Below are positions 1 through 8,782 of a DNA stretch of 44,135 nt, piece after piece. The first letter of the stretch is position 1; every line of letters starts with the position of its first letter. The notes under the pieces are model-generated. The model was not told the origin of the DNA, did no database searches, and worked only from the letters and a program-made list of their open reading frames with translations. The stretch comes from Oligoflexus sp. (GTDB lineage Bacteria; Bdellovibrionota_B; Oligoflexia; Oligoflexales; Oligoflexaceae), in the NCBI GenBank assembly GCA_014377445.1, contig JACMPP010000101.1, positions 1 through 44,135 on the forward strand. Direction: 5' to 3'. Position numbers and translations under genes: made by a program.

Positions 1-253
1 AGACGGGGGCAACCTTGTGATCTACCAAAACAGCAAGCACGAGAAGATCTGGGAAGCAGGCGCCAATGGCCGAGGCGGCGTGCGCGCTGACATGCAGGAA
101 GACGGCAACTTCGTGATCCATACCCAAGACAATGCTGTGCCTTGGTCGTCGGATACATCGAGAAGTGGTCCTACCTATCTCGAGTTGTCGGACGAGGGCG
201 TGCTTCAGATCAAACGCCTGAACGATGCGGAAGTGCTTTGGTCATCAAAGTGA
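1..253 (+). CDS. Bulb-type mannose-binding lectin domain protein, 3' end only
   Basis: The gene is cut by the left edge. The frame is open from base 2 (DGGNLVIYQN...) to a TGA at 251-253, so the GTG at 17 is not the true start. The visible part carries two bulb-lectin strand motifs, DGGNLVIY and EDGNFVIH, each followed by a Trp/Ser stretch (VPWSSDT and VLWSSK). This matches the QxDxNxVxY repeat of the B-lectin beta-prism, which binds mannose in plants and fungi. In bacteria such domains are usually C-terminal parts of secreted proteins or bacteriocins. What lies upstream is unknown. The domain call is fairly safe; the function of the whole protein cannot be judged. Confidence 0.7.
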   Translation, partial: DGGNLVIYQNSKHEKIWEAGANGRGGVRADMQEDGNFVIHTQDNAVPWSSDTSRSGPTYLELSDEGVLQIKRLNDAEVLWSSK

Positions 254-292
254 TTTCGGTGAGCCCAGAGTTTTCTGGACTCACCTATGCAT

Positions 293-320
293 AAAAATAG
301 CCAGCGTTTCCGCCAGCTAT
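293..320 (-). terminator. Rho-independent terminator of the RCC1 lipoprotein gene
   Basis: On the minus strand a 10-bp stem (ATAGCTGGCG with CGCTGGCTAT, two G-U pairs) closes a GAAA tetraloop and is followed by TTTTT. It lies about 140 bases past the stop of the gene ending at 459. A second imperfect hairpin at 259-284 (GTGAG.CCAG with CTGG.CTCAC) has no T-run; it could help end the lectin gene on the plus strand. Confidence 0.65.
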
Positions 321-458
321 CTCCACCAGCTCACACTCCAACAGTGTTGCCAATTCTGTAATAATCTTTGTTCAAAATTGAGCTAATTACCGTCTGAGTT
401 TTATCTTGGTTATTCTCGCCACAGAACCTGCCCAGTAGGCAGTCGTCCGAGTCCAAAC

Positions 459-3400
459 TTAAGCCCCAGGCGCAACACGGTTCGGTCCTTGAATGATGGA
501 ATGGTTAGCACCCGCGAACACAGCACTCTCACTCCCCCCAAAACACGTGGAGTTTCCGTCTGCACGCCCTACACAACTGTAGAATCCACTCAGGTACAGT
601 CTGGTCGAAGTTGTTCCTAGCCAGTTGAGTGCAACTGGAACGTTGGCACCGGTCGAAGAAAAATTGCCAAGCTGCCCTGACGTTCCTAGACCCCAACATT
701 TAACCGAGTTGTCGGCAAGCTGAGCGCAGGTGTGATTGCTTCCGGCAGCAATCTTCGTAACGTTCGTGAGAGAAAATATTAAGGTCGGAACGTTCCTATG
801 AGCGGAAGCCCCATCACCAAGCTCTCCATAAGATCCATAACCCCAACACTGAACGCCACCACCTGAATTGACGGTACAGCTATGATTGCCGCCAGAAGCC
901 ATAGAAATAGCACCATTCGCTCCGTTACTTATCACAGGTATCGAGCTATCCGTAAAAGTTGAATTGCCAAGTTGTCCGTAACTGTTAGCACCCCAGCATT
1001 TCACCCCAGCTCCTGCATCAAGGACTGCACAGCTAAAATCTCCACTCAAAGACAGCGCAATAACATTCGTAAGCCCCGTTACTGCAACGGGAACATTGCT
1101 CGCTGTCGTCGAGCCGTTACCCAACTGCCCGTTAGTGTTTTGGCCCCAGCATTTTACAGCTCCACCTGAGATCACCGCACAACTGTGGTTAGCTCCGGTC
1201 GCAACAAAGCTGGGAGTGGCCAAGCTCACTAAGGTCGGAATCAGTTTATTTACAATGGTCCCATCGCCATCTTGTCCAAGATTATTGGAGCCCCAGCAAT
1301 AAACTGATCCAGCGTTTATAGCACAGTTGTGATTGAGCCCGGCTGCTAGTTGAGTCGCTGCCGTTAAAACTGAAACGGGCTGCGGCGTATAGTGAGGACT
1401 TAAAGTGTTGTCCCCTAAATTCCCAAATAACCCTTTACCCCAGCAGTTAACCTGTTGATTCGAAAGCAAGCTACAGCTATGGGATTGACCCGACACAATT
1501 TTTAGCGTCGTACCGTTCGGGTTTAGGCTCCGCACAGGGGCGTATCTTCGTTCGTCTGTATCCTGACCAAGTTGGCCTCGGAATTGCTGTCCCCAGCAAG
1601 AAATATAACCACCTGAGACTGAAGTCGCACAGGTAATCCCAGCACCCGCTGAAACTTTAGAGATCCCTGAGAGACCGTTTACCAACACAGGCCCACTCTG
1701 GTTCTTGCTCGTGTTGTCACCCAGTTGCCCAAAATTATTGAGACCCCAACACTTGACCGTATTGGTCGTTGTCACAGCGCAGGTATGATTATCTCCCGCG
1801 ACAAGGTAGGAAGCCGCTAAAGAACTGACGACTGTGGGAACACTTTTGTTGACGTTCGTTAGGTCACCAACCTGGCCGTAGGTATTAAGGCCCCAACAAT
1901 AGACAGAACTTCCTGAGGTGAGCGCACAGGTATGAGAGGCACCTGCGGAAATGCTAGAAACAGAGCCTATGGCGCCGAGAGTGACCGGTATAGCTTGGTT
2001 GATAGTGTTTCCATTCCCTAGCTGCCCGTCGTTATTCATACCCCAGCATTTTATAAGTCCGCCCGCAAGGGCACAGACATGCGAATCACCGGCGGTGAGC
2101 GTAGTCGCTGAAGTGATACCTGTGTTGACAGGACTCATGCTGTCGGCAGTTGTCCCGTTCCCAAGTTGACCGCTTGCGTTATAACCCCAGCAATAAACTA
2201 CTCCACCTGATGCAATGGCACAGGTAAATTGATTTCCGGCTGCAACGGCCGCAACGTTACCCAAACCTGTCACCGCACTTGGCATATTAGAACCCGATGC
2301 AACTCCGCCCCCGATAGGTCCACCCATACCCCAGCAATAGAGCGCTGAAGCGATTGTGACCGCGCAGCTATGATAGTTACCCAAAGATAGGGATTGAACG
2401 TTGCTCAGATTCGGGACTGTCACGGGTGCTTTTCGATCCATGAAGGTGCCATCGCCCAATTGCCCATAATCGTTCAAGCCCCAGCATTTTACGGTGCCAT
2501 TCGTCAGAATCACACAGGTATGTAGATAGCCTGTGGCGATAGAAGTGACTCCTGCGAGCCCGTCGTTCTTCTTCACCATAGTATTAGTGTCCATATTTCC
2601 GTGAAGATCACGGGCGTGGACTACAAACTCATAATCAGAAGCGCTTGAAAGACCAGTTATTTTAACGTCGTAAATATTCGGTCCAACTGTTGTAGTCGCT
2701 GTGAAGCTGCTTAAACACTGACCTGGAGTCATTGAATAACAAATATCATAAATTATCTCCCAAGGTTTTGCGATGTTGTCCACTGCGGGCTTCCAGAAGA
2801 GATAGGCGGAAGTATTTCCCGGCAGACGCATAAGCTCGTCGATTCCAGCGAAGGTCGGAGGCGTTGTATCCCAGGTTATATTCATATCATCAGTCGCGGT
2901 ATTTCCTGCAAGATCGGTAGCCATGAGTCGAATGACATACACGCCGTCCACGGTTGGGGTCACCGTTGAGTAAAGGCTTGCATTATCGCTGAAAGTCACA
3001 GATCCAGGCCCCGAAACCTTCGTCCAGGCGTATGTGCTTCCTGCGCCGCTAGCAGCCAAACTAAAGGGAATTCTCGCCGAAACATCGGTACCAGCATTGA
3101 CCGTGGGAGGCGTGAAATCGACAGTGACGGTCCCTGCCGAAGTTGTGGTCTTTGATATATTATTCGCGAGATCGGATTGTTTCACGCAGGCGTAATAACT
3201 GCCTTCCGCCAGTCCAGAAATACTCCCCGGAGACGAAGTGAAGGTCGCTGGGCTCGAACAGCTACCACTACAGGTATTCAACGTACAAAACTGAATTGTA
3301 AAGTCCTTAAAATTAACATCCCTCGCAGCTGCCCAATTCATGCTGACAGTTGCGGAATGGGTGTATGCATTTGCCAAGCTAACCGTTGCGGGCGCAAGCG

Positions 3401-4838
3401 GCGAAACAGCATCGACGACGATTGCATTGTGACCGCCAAGAGAACGCTCTTGGGCTGGGTCTGGAAGGTCAAGAACAGCAGCAACCGCGTTGCTATCTTT
3501 GATCAGACCTTTCTCATTGAGAAGAAGGGAGTTTGTCTGTGCATAGTTAAGGTCCGCGCTTTCCTCTCCGGAAGTCACAATATACTTGAAAAGCAAGGTT
3601 GTAGTTCCTGATCCTGAGACGTAGACGGCCTCATGCTTGGCTGGACTGCCGCTTAGATTCAGAAAAAGACTCGGTATCCCTTCTACAACGACCGGACGAT
3701 TCCAAACAACGGCAATGGGAATTTCAGCTAATTCTTTATAAAAGCCTGCGGTGGCAGTCGTATCGACCGAAAGTATCGTTGCAAGGGTATACGCTTCGAG
3801 GGCTACAGCATCGGACCAGGGCGAAAGACTTGTACGAGTCTGAGGATCGACACAGACAAAGCGACCTATGAGTTTGTGGGCTGCGAGTTTTTGAATCGAA
3901 ATCGTCACACCCGTGAGACTGCTTGTATCTACGGAAATACCCTTCAGGCTAGTCGTGCTCTCGAAAAGGTCGACCTTACAGGCCGACGCTCCAAAATTAG
4001 CATCGACATTAACGGAAATTTTAACCGAACGTGACGCCGCATCAAAACTTAGAGTCGGTTTGGGCCAAAGTAGCTCGGGAATGGCCTGGGTGGCCACAAT
4101 TGCGCTTTCTTTCACTACACCTGTCGTGTTCATAACAACCGTGTTGGATTTATTCACGATGGGAATGATCGAGGCTTTCGGAGCTTCGATCTCGGCGGGC
4201 AAAACGGCCCGACTCAAGGACACAACCCAGTAGATACCGAAAAAACCTTCAAGCTGTATCGTGTCTTGTTTGCTGTCTTGATCGTAGACGAGTTTTACAT
4301 TATCGCCATTGACCACGCGAAAGCCCGTAACAAGTTGATTCGAAGTCGGATCGAGATACTTATAATAAACGGCATAATGGATGTCACCAGCAAGGCGGAG
4401 ACCAGTGAGAACGGGCAAGGGAAGATTAAGCTGGATAGGCTTAGATAGTACGGAATTTTCAGAAGGTCGAATAATGATACCATTCCCAGCATTTGTCACG
4501 GTCACGTCGTTGGCGAGATAAACTTCACTGCTTGCGGAGCTATCGGCGAAGTCGGCGCCTTGCTCAATGACGATAGTCGTTGAAATCTGCAAGGACCCAG
4601 GCGAGATTGTGATGCTCGTCCCTTTGAGTTCGTTGCTGGAACTGACGGAGAGCTTTAAGGGATCGGTCGCCTTCGAGTCAATCGTCGTTATCGACTTGGT
4701 TGTGGAGACATCGGTTGCATTCACAAAAGCAGCAAATTTTCTTCCCTGTGCGACAGTTCCGACCGACTGAATTGGTGCGTTGAAGCATGACGATGTGATC
4801 GTGCAGATGATTAGCAAGGAGTATATGTTTCGTAGCAT
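459..4838 (-). CDS. Giant RCC1-repeat surface lipoprotein with Ig/FN3-like domains
   Basis: A 1459-residue exported protein. The N-terminus is a hydrophobic signal with Cys18 in ITSSC, so it is probably a lipoprotein, although the lipobox is not ideal. Next comes a ZU5-like segment (GTSITISPGSL), a bacterial Ig-like region with the LLFKYIVTSGEESADLNY motif, and FN3 and PKD-like domains up to about residue 740. From about 765 to the end there are 14 RCC1-type repeats of about 48 residues. Each has a Cys, 9-11 residues, then CWG (CFG in the last) and usually GQLGxGT. RCC1 propellers have seven blades, so 14 repeats suggest two propellers. The Cys pair in every blade fits an oxidising, extracytoplasmic place. 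An AAAGGA ribosome site precedes the ATG. Ligand or partner unknown. Confidence 0.85.
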   Translation of the reverse strand: MLRNIYSLLIICTITSSCFNAPIQSVGTVAQGRKFAAFVNATDVSTTKSITTIDSKATDPLKLSVSSSNELKGTSITISPGSLQISTTIVIEQGADFADSSASSEVYLANDVTVTNAGNGIIIRPSENSVLSKPIQLNLPLPVLTGLRLAGDIHYAVYYKYLDPTSNQLVTGFRVVNGDNVKLVYDQDSKQDTIQLEGFFGIYWVVSLSRAVLPAEIEAPKASIIPIVNKSNTVVMNTTGVVKESAIVATQAIPELLWPKPTLSFDAASRSVKISVNVDANFGASACKVDLFESTTSLKGISVDTSSLTGVTISIQKLAAHKLIGRFVCVDPQTRTSLSPWSDAVALEAYTLATILSVDTTATAGFYKELAEIPIAVVWNRPVVVEGIPSLFLNLSGSPAKHEAVYVSGSGTTTLLFKYIVTSGEESADLNYAQTNSLLLNEKGLIKDSNAVAAVLDLPDPAQERSLGGHNAIVVDAVSPLAPATVSLANAYTHSATVSMNWAAARDVNFKDFTIQFCTLNTCSGSCSSPATFTSSPGSISGLAEGSYYACVKQSDLANNISKTTTSAGTVTVDFTPPTVNAGTDVSARIPFSLAASGAGSTYAWTKVSGPGSVTFSDNASLYSTVTPTVDGVYVIRLMATDLAGNTATDDMNITWDTTPPTFAGIDELMRLPGNTSAYLFWKPAVDNIAKPWEIIYDICYSMTPGQCLSSFTATTTVGPNIYDVKITGLSSASDYEFVVHARDLHGNMDTNTMVKKNDGLAGVTSIATGYLHTCVILTNGTVKCWGLNDYGQLGDGTFMDRKAPVTVPNLSNVQSLSLGNYHSCAVTIASALYCWGMGGPIGGGVASGSNMPSAVTGLGNVAAVAAGNQFTCAIASGGVVYCWGYNASGQLGNGTTADSMSPVNTGITSATTLTAGDSHVCALAGGLIKCWGMNNDGQLGNGNTINQAIPVTLGAIGSVSSISAGASHTCALTSGSSVYCWGLNTYGQVGDLTNVNKSVPTVVSSLAASYLVAGDNHTCAVTTTNTVKCWGLNNFGQLGDNTSKNQSGPVLVNGLSGISKVSAGAGITCATSVSGGYISCWGQQFRGQLGQDTDERRYAPVRSLNPNGTTLKIVSGQSHSCSLLSNQQVNCWGKGLFGNLGDNTLSPHYTPQPVSVLTAATQLAAGLNHNCAINAGSVYCWGSNNLGQDGDGTIVNKLIPTLVSLATPSFVATGANHSCAVISGGAVKCWGQNTNGQLGNGSTTASNVPVAVTGLTNVIALSLSGDFSCAVLDAGAGVKCWGANSYGQLGNSTFTDSSIPVISNGANGAISMASGGNHSCTVNSGGGVQCWGYGSYGELGDGASAHRNVPTLIFSLTNVTKIAAGSNHTCAQLADNSVKCWGLGTSGQLGNFSSTGANVPVALNWLGTTSTRLYLSGFYSCVGRADGNSTCFGGSESAVFAGANHSIIQGPNRVAPGA

Positions 4839-5080
4839 GACTATTCCTTTACCAAGCCGGAACTTATAGAAGTTGCTATCGGACAGAATTAAGAAATCTT
4901 AATACAAGATGTTTTTCCTAGGAAATAAAGATAGATACAGGAGCTTTAAAAACGTTTTTAGATACCAAAAACAATTTTTCCGAATATGCCTTGCGGTAAG
5001 AATCGAAAAGTCGCATGTTGGCTTACCCGTTCCATGCTGCGATTTAATGGAAATAGCTTTGAATCGAAGCTCCACCTCAC
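4839..5080. promoter_or_regulatory. AT-rich upstream region of the RCC1 gene
   Basis: About 240 bases between the RCC1 start and the methyltransferase terminator, clearly AT-richer than the genes around it. It should hold the leftward promoter of the RCC1 gene. I see no convincing -35/-10 pair, and the short ORFs here lack ribosome sites. Confidence 0.35.
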
Positions 5081-5105
5081 AAAGAAAAAGACGACTCACG
5101 TCGCC
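5081..5105 (-). terminator. Terminator of the methyltransferase gene
   Basis: On the minus strand the stem GGCGAC/GTCGTC (one G-U pair) closes a GTGA loop of the GNRA type and is followed by TTTTTCTTTG. It starts 13 bases after the stop codon of the gene ending at 5118. Confidence 0.65.
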
Positions 5106-5117
5106 TCGCCGCCTCAA

Positions 5118-6017
5118 TCACTTCTTTTTAACGATCAGAATCACATACTGCGATCGTTCCAGACCACTGTGCGGACCACCCCAGGCCTTCAGCAGCATTG
5201 GATGCACGCGCTCCGCGATCACCGGATCCTGTATGCGTTTTTGCGCGAAAGTCTTGAAGGGACGGAACACATGAGGGGAGATATCGCGCAGCGAAACGGC
5301 TTCAAAGCCGAGCTCCTGGAGTTGACCCTGAACCTTGTCGAGGCCGACCCAGTTGGCATTTGGAATCTGCCAGAGCCCCCGTCCGATCCATTCTTTTACT
5401 CGTTGGCTCAATGCCACTTTTTGTTTCAGCGGGAAAAAATCGGCAATCGCCAGAGTTCCGCCAGGCTTGATCACGCGCATGGCCTCGCGGAAGAACTGGA
5501 GGCGATCGGGAAAGTGAAAGGAAGATTCGAGGGCCAGCAGAGCATCAAACTCATTAGCGCCGAAGGGCATCTCCATGGCCGAGCCTTCGACGAATTCGAC
5601 ATTTAGAGCTTTCCATCGCTCGCGTGCGACATCAAGCTGACTCTTGGTAATGTTGAGCGCCCGAATTTTGGGCAACTTATATTTATGACTCCAGAAAGCC
5701 GAAGCTTCACCGAAACCGCAACCCGCATCCAAAATCACGTCACCATCTTTGATCCTTGCATCTTTGGCGAGCTCTTCAGCCAAGGCTGTACAGGCTTCGT
5801 CATAGGTCTTGGCATGTTCCCAATAGCCAAGATTGAGGAAGAGGCTTTTTTCCGCGAGGTTGTTGTGGGTACCAAGCATATTGTAGACCAGGTCCGCACG
5901 TCCACGGCGGGGTCGAAAGGCAAGGATAAGGAGACTGATCGTCTCTTTAAATTGTCGCCAGGAACGGCCTGACGAAGGCGGCGTGGGGGTTGGAGAGGGA
6001 TTAGAGTTAGCAGCCAT
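5118..6017 (-). CDS. Class I SAM-dependent methyltransferase
   Basis: A 299-residue protein. Motif I (VILDAGCGFGE) is at about residues 94-104. It is followed by the acidic-loop region and post-motif segments typical of small-molecule methyltransferases (EGSAMEMPFGANEFDALLAL, then FFREAMRVIKPGGTLAIADF). The region before motif I (LFLNLGYWEHAKTYDEAC) resembles the cyclopropane-synthase, sterol and natural-product methyltransferase group. The substrate cannot be named. The frame opens further upstream to 6131, but I choose ATG 6017: it has GGAG eight bases before it, and the extra 38 residues look non-coding and would reach the divergent neighbour. It faces the amidotransferase fusion across a shared promoter region, so the two may act in one pathway (inference). 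Confidence 0.8.
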   Translation of the reverse strand: MAANSNPSPTPTPPSSGRSWRQFKETISLLILAFRPRRGRADLVYNMLGTHNNLAEKSLFLNLGYWEHAKTYDEACTALAEELAKDARIKDGDVILDAGCGFGEASAFWSHKYKLPKIRALNITKSQLDVARERWKALNVEFVEGSAMEMPFGANEFDALLALESSFHFPDRLQFFREAMRVIKPGGTLAIADFFPLKQKVALSQRVKEWIGRGLWQIPNANWVGLDKVQGQLQELGFEAVSLRDISPHVFRPFKTFAQKRIQDPVIAERVHPMLLKAWGGPHSGLERSQYVILIVKKK

Positions 6018-6176
6018 TTGGAGACTCCATAGCCTGGTATATTGGGAATAGTCCCATGTTGGGTTTACTTTAGGCCCTGCAGAACATAAAATCTCGGGAC
6101 CTGAGTCATCTGCCGAACTCAGCTTCGACACTTGAATGAATTAAGTATAGCGCCTTCATCAGGAAAAGAGTTTTCA
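6018..6176. promoter_or_regulatory. Divergent promoter region between methyltransferase and amidotransferase fusion
   Basis: About 160 bases separate the two chosen starts, each with its own ribosome site (GGAG on the left; AGGAAAAGAG on the right). Promoters for both directions should lie here. I cannot place them with confidence. Confidence 0.4.
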
Positions 6177-7880
6177 ATGTGTGGAATCTTCGCCATCCTC
6201 CGGACTTCCCCCGAATCTCCGCAGCTTGAAACGGATGAGCTTAAAGCCATGGCCCGAGCCCTCTATCTGAAAAATACGGAGGGCGCGTCTTACGCCCTTT
6301 GGCATTCGTTTCTCGGTCTCGGCCAAGCCGATTGCAATGGCAATCGTCTGGAGCCGCTCTTGAATAAAGCTGGGACCATGAGTCTTGTTGCTGAGGCCAG
6401 GCTCCAGGATCGCTCGACCTGGCTCCGCCGCCTCAGTGATTTGGGTTATCAGTTTGGAGCGCAGACTGATAACGAAATTATTCTCTTCGCCTATGAGGAA
6501 TATGGGCCGAAGTGCTTTGCAGAGTTTTCCGGTGTGTTTTCTGTTCTTATCTGGGACGGGTCCAAAGATCACATCGTGGCCGCTCGCGACAGGAGCGGTC
6601 TCGCGCCGCTCTACGCCACCGAACAACTGGGCCGGGTTTATTTTGCATCTGAAATTAAAAGTATATTTGGCGTAAAGAATCTCGATAAGAAAATGAACCC
6701 ACGCTTTTTTGCAGAATCCCTGCTCGGCGCGAGCCATCCGAATTCCTCACCTTTTCTGGGCTTCATTTCGATCCGGCCCGGCACCTACGTAACAATGCTC
6801 AAATCGGGACAATGGGAAGAAAGCGCTTTTGAAGCGAAGAGTGACAACCAATCGAATCGGGCCTCACTCGCGAACAATCCAGTGCTGGCTGCCAAAGACC
6901 TCACGCCGGAAGGGATCGTCAACAACCTGCATGCCTATCTCTGGGCTATCGAAGCGCCGGTCAATGCCGTGAAGGATTTGATTTATCCTGATTCGCGCCC
7001 CAACCTCTTCGGCAACAGCCCGCAGAATAGCAAGTCGAAGACGCGCTACGGATTTTCAAAGACCTTTCTGTCCTATCTCCTTCACAGAAAACTGCGCAAT
7101 GTCCTGCCGCCCAAGCTCGAATTCCTCGACGTGCATGATGAGAGCGTCGCCGCGGCTCCCGGCATGAGTTGGAAAACGCTGGCCGCAACCGCCAACGGCA
7201 AGATTATTTTTAACAATTATTTGAGTCTGAAGGTCTTGGACGACACCCAAATCTTTTCCCCGCTTCTCACCAAGTGCGTAGTCAGGCTCTGGAAAAGCAG
7301 CTCCATTCAATCGAGAAAGGGTCGACATCTCGATGCCCTGGTGGGTTACATACTCACCTGTCAGATCTTGCATCGATTGTTTCTCCATTATCACTTCAAA
7401 GCCCCCGATCTATTTTATTGGGAAGAAATAAAACCCGATCGACATTTACCGCCACGTTCTGAACTCTTTGCTCAGGACCACCCCACGCCGCGAGCCTGGG
7501 CCATCCCATTCTTTCTTGAAAGCAAAAATCTAAGTGACTGGGACAGCTTTGTCATTCGCCACACCCATCCTGGCAATTTTGTGGTTCACTTCGTTTCGAT
7601 GATCTTCTTTTTTGGTGGGCCCATCGCCGCTTTGATCACGATGGATCCTCTTTGGCTCTTCTTCTTGGCCATTTCAGGGATGGTCGGGAGTTTTGGTCAT
7701 TTTGTATTTAAAGACGGCAAAGTCTCGGTCAAGGAAGCCACGATACAACTCATGGTCCCTTACTTCGTCCTGAAAATGTTTGGTTTTATATTTCGCGGTA
7801 AATATGGGCAGGAAATAAAAAGAGCCCAGCTCGCTTATGAAAGCTCGCTGGGCGTCTCGGCACATATCAAAGAAACTTAA
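6177..7880 (+). CDS. Degenerate class II glutamine amidotransferase/asparagine-synthetase remnant fused to a DUF962/Mpo1-like domain
   Basis: A 567-residue protein. I start it at ATG 6177, which gives MCGIF with the N-terminal nucleophile Cys of class II amidotransferases and has AGGAAAAGAG upstream; an ATG at 6132 would bury it. Residues 1-205 follow the AsnB glutaminase fold (TDNEIILFAYEEYGPKCF, RDRSGLAPLY), but the NGE motif reads AEARL and the RGPD motif is lost. Residues about 232-390 resemble the later part of the synthetase domain (LWAIEAPVNA, LEFLDVHDE), yet the SGGxDS ATP loop is missing. So no ordinary asparagine synthesis is expected. Residues about 450-545 have the helices and histidines of DUF962/Mpo1-like proteins (RHTHPGNFVVHF, GSFGHFVF); yeast Mpo1 is an iron dioxygenase of fatty-acid alpha-oxidation. 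Role unknown. The 3' end overlaps the convergent neighbour by four bases. Confidence 0.7.
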   Translation: MCGIFAILRTSPESPQLETDELKAMARALYLKNTEGASYALWHSFLGLGQADCNGNRLEPLLNKAGTMSLVAEARLQDRSTWLRRLSDLGYQFGAQTDNEIILFAYEEYGPKCFAEFSGVFSVLIWDGSKDHIVAARDRSGLAPLYATEQLGRVYFASEIKSIFGVKNLDKKMNPRFFAESLLGASHPNSSPFLGFISIRPGTYVTMLKSGQWEESAFEAKSDNQSNRASLANNPVLAAKDLTPEGIVNNLHAYLWAIEAPVNAVKDLIYPDSRPNLFGNSPQNSKSKTRYGFSKTFLSYLLHRKLRNVLPPKLEFLDVHDESVAAAPGMSWKTLAATANGKIIFNNYLSLKVLDDTQIFSPLLTKCVVRLWKSSSIQSRKGRHLDALVGYILTCQILHRLFLHYHFKAPDLFYWEEIKPDRHLPPRSELFAQDHPTPRAWAIPFFLESKNLSDWDSFVIRHTHPGNFVVHFVSMIFFFGGPIAALITMDPLWLFFLAISGMVGSFGHFVFKDGKVSVKEATIQLMVPYFVLKMFGFIFRGKYGQEIKRAQLAYESSLGVSAHIKET

Positions 7881-8734
7881 CGAAAGAGAAAGGTCTCAGG
7901 GATACTGAGATCGAAGCTGTTACCGGCGAAGGTGAAGCCTTCGTAGGCAAAGAGCTCTTTTTCCCAGGCGTGGCTGGCATTGGCATCGCCCAAAGCCACT
8001 CCCATGGGATCGGCAAAGACCTTTACCGAGCCTTGCAGTGTATTGATTGTATAACCCGCCTTCAAACCACCGGTCAGATAAAAGCCCTCATCTTTCTCAA
8101 CAATCTGAGTGCTGCCTTCAAGATTACCCACGCCTTTGGCAAAGATCAGGTTGCCTTGGATACCGGCCTTGACGATGAGGACATCGGCCTGAATCAGAGC
8201 ATATCCGCTCGTATCCACGTGAGGCTTGAGCGAGCCATTGATTTGGGCCAGAGTTGCAGTAGCTGCAACATCGACTCCCGCTTCCCCACGGACTCCGGCT
8301 TGTAGATTGATCGTGACCGGACCGAGAGCGACAGAATAGGGCAGCTCCTTATCGAGGGCTGGAACCGAGAAGGTCTTTTGGTAGCTCGGTGTTTTCTGTG
8401 AAACGGAGGGACTCCAAACCTTTTGTCCGAGGACAAAGAGATTGGCTGCCGCATCGATCGCATCTGCGGCGGGCGAAGCGAGAGACGCATCACCTGTAAG
8501 CAAAGGAATCGAAACGTTGAGAAGATAGCCGTTCGCTCCGGCGACGGCTTTCACCGAAGACACTACGTCTGAGGCCGGGCGAGTCGCCTTGAGGCAGACT
8601 TGGGATGCGAGTGAAAATTGAGCCTTCGCCCGATCGCCTTTCGCCCATGTCCACGCTTTGCACTTATCCGCCGCCTGCACCTGCATGGCCACGAAGATAC
8701 TGCTTACAGCCAAGAGTCCTTTCGTCGAATTCAT
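7877..8734 (-). CDS. Secreted protein of unknown function
   Basis: A 285-residue protein with a clear signal peptide (MNSTKGLLAVSSIFVAMQVQA, cleavage probably before ADKCKAW). The mature part is rich in Val, Gly, Ala and Ser with alternating hydrophobic residues, which suggests mostly beta structure. It has only two cysteines, near the start (KCKAW and SQVCLKA). I recognise no family. It lies downstream of the HEAT-repeat gene on the same strand with a 48-base gap, so the two may be cotranscribed. Its end overlaps the end of the amidotransferase fusion. Confidence 0.65.
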   Translation of the reverse strand: MNSTKGLLAVSSIFVAMQVQAADKCKAWTWAKGDRAKAQFSLASQVCLKATRPASDVVSSVKAVAGANGYLLNVSIPLLTGDASLASPAADAIDAAANLFVLGQKVWSPSVSQKTPSYQKTFSVPALDKELPYSVALGPVTINLQAGVRGEAGVDVAATATLAQINGSLKPHVDTSGYALIQADVLIVKAGIQGNLIFAKGVGNLEGSTQIVEKDEGFYLTGGLKAGYTINTLQGSVKVFADPMGVALGDANASHAWEKELFAYEGFTFAGNSFDLSIPETFLFR

Positions 8735-8782
8735 AAAGCCTCCGTAGTGATCACGCTCCGAATCGAGCGGATTTTCATTCGT

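Noticed and set aside
459..2516. Tandem DNA repeats or a CRISPR-like array in the RCC1 gene
   Set aside because: The regular spacing of about 145 bases comes from the protein repeats; the DNA copies differ too much and there are no spacers.
6177..7880. Ordinary asparagine synthetase AsnB
   Set aside because: There is no SGGxDS ATP loop and the glutamine-site motifs are changed.
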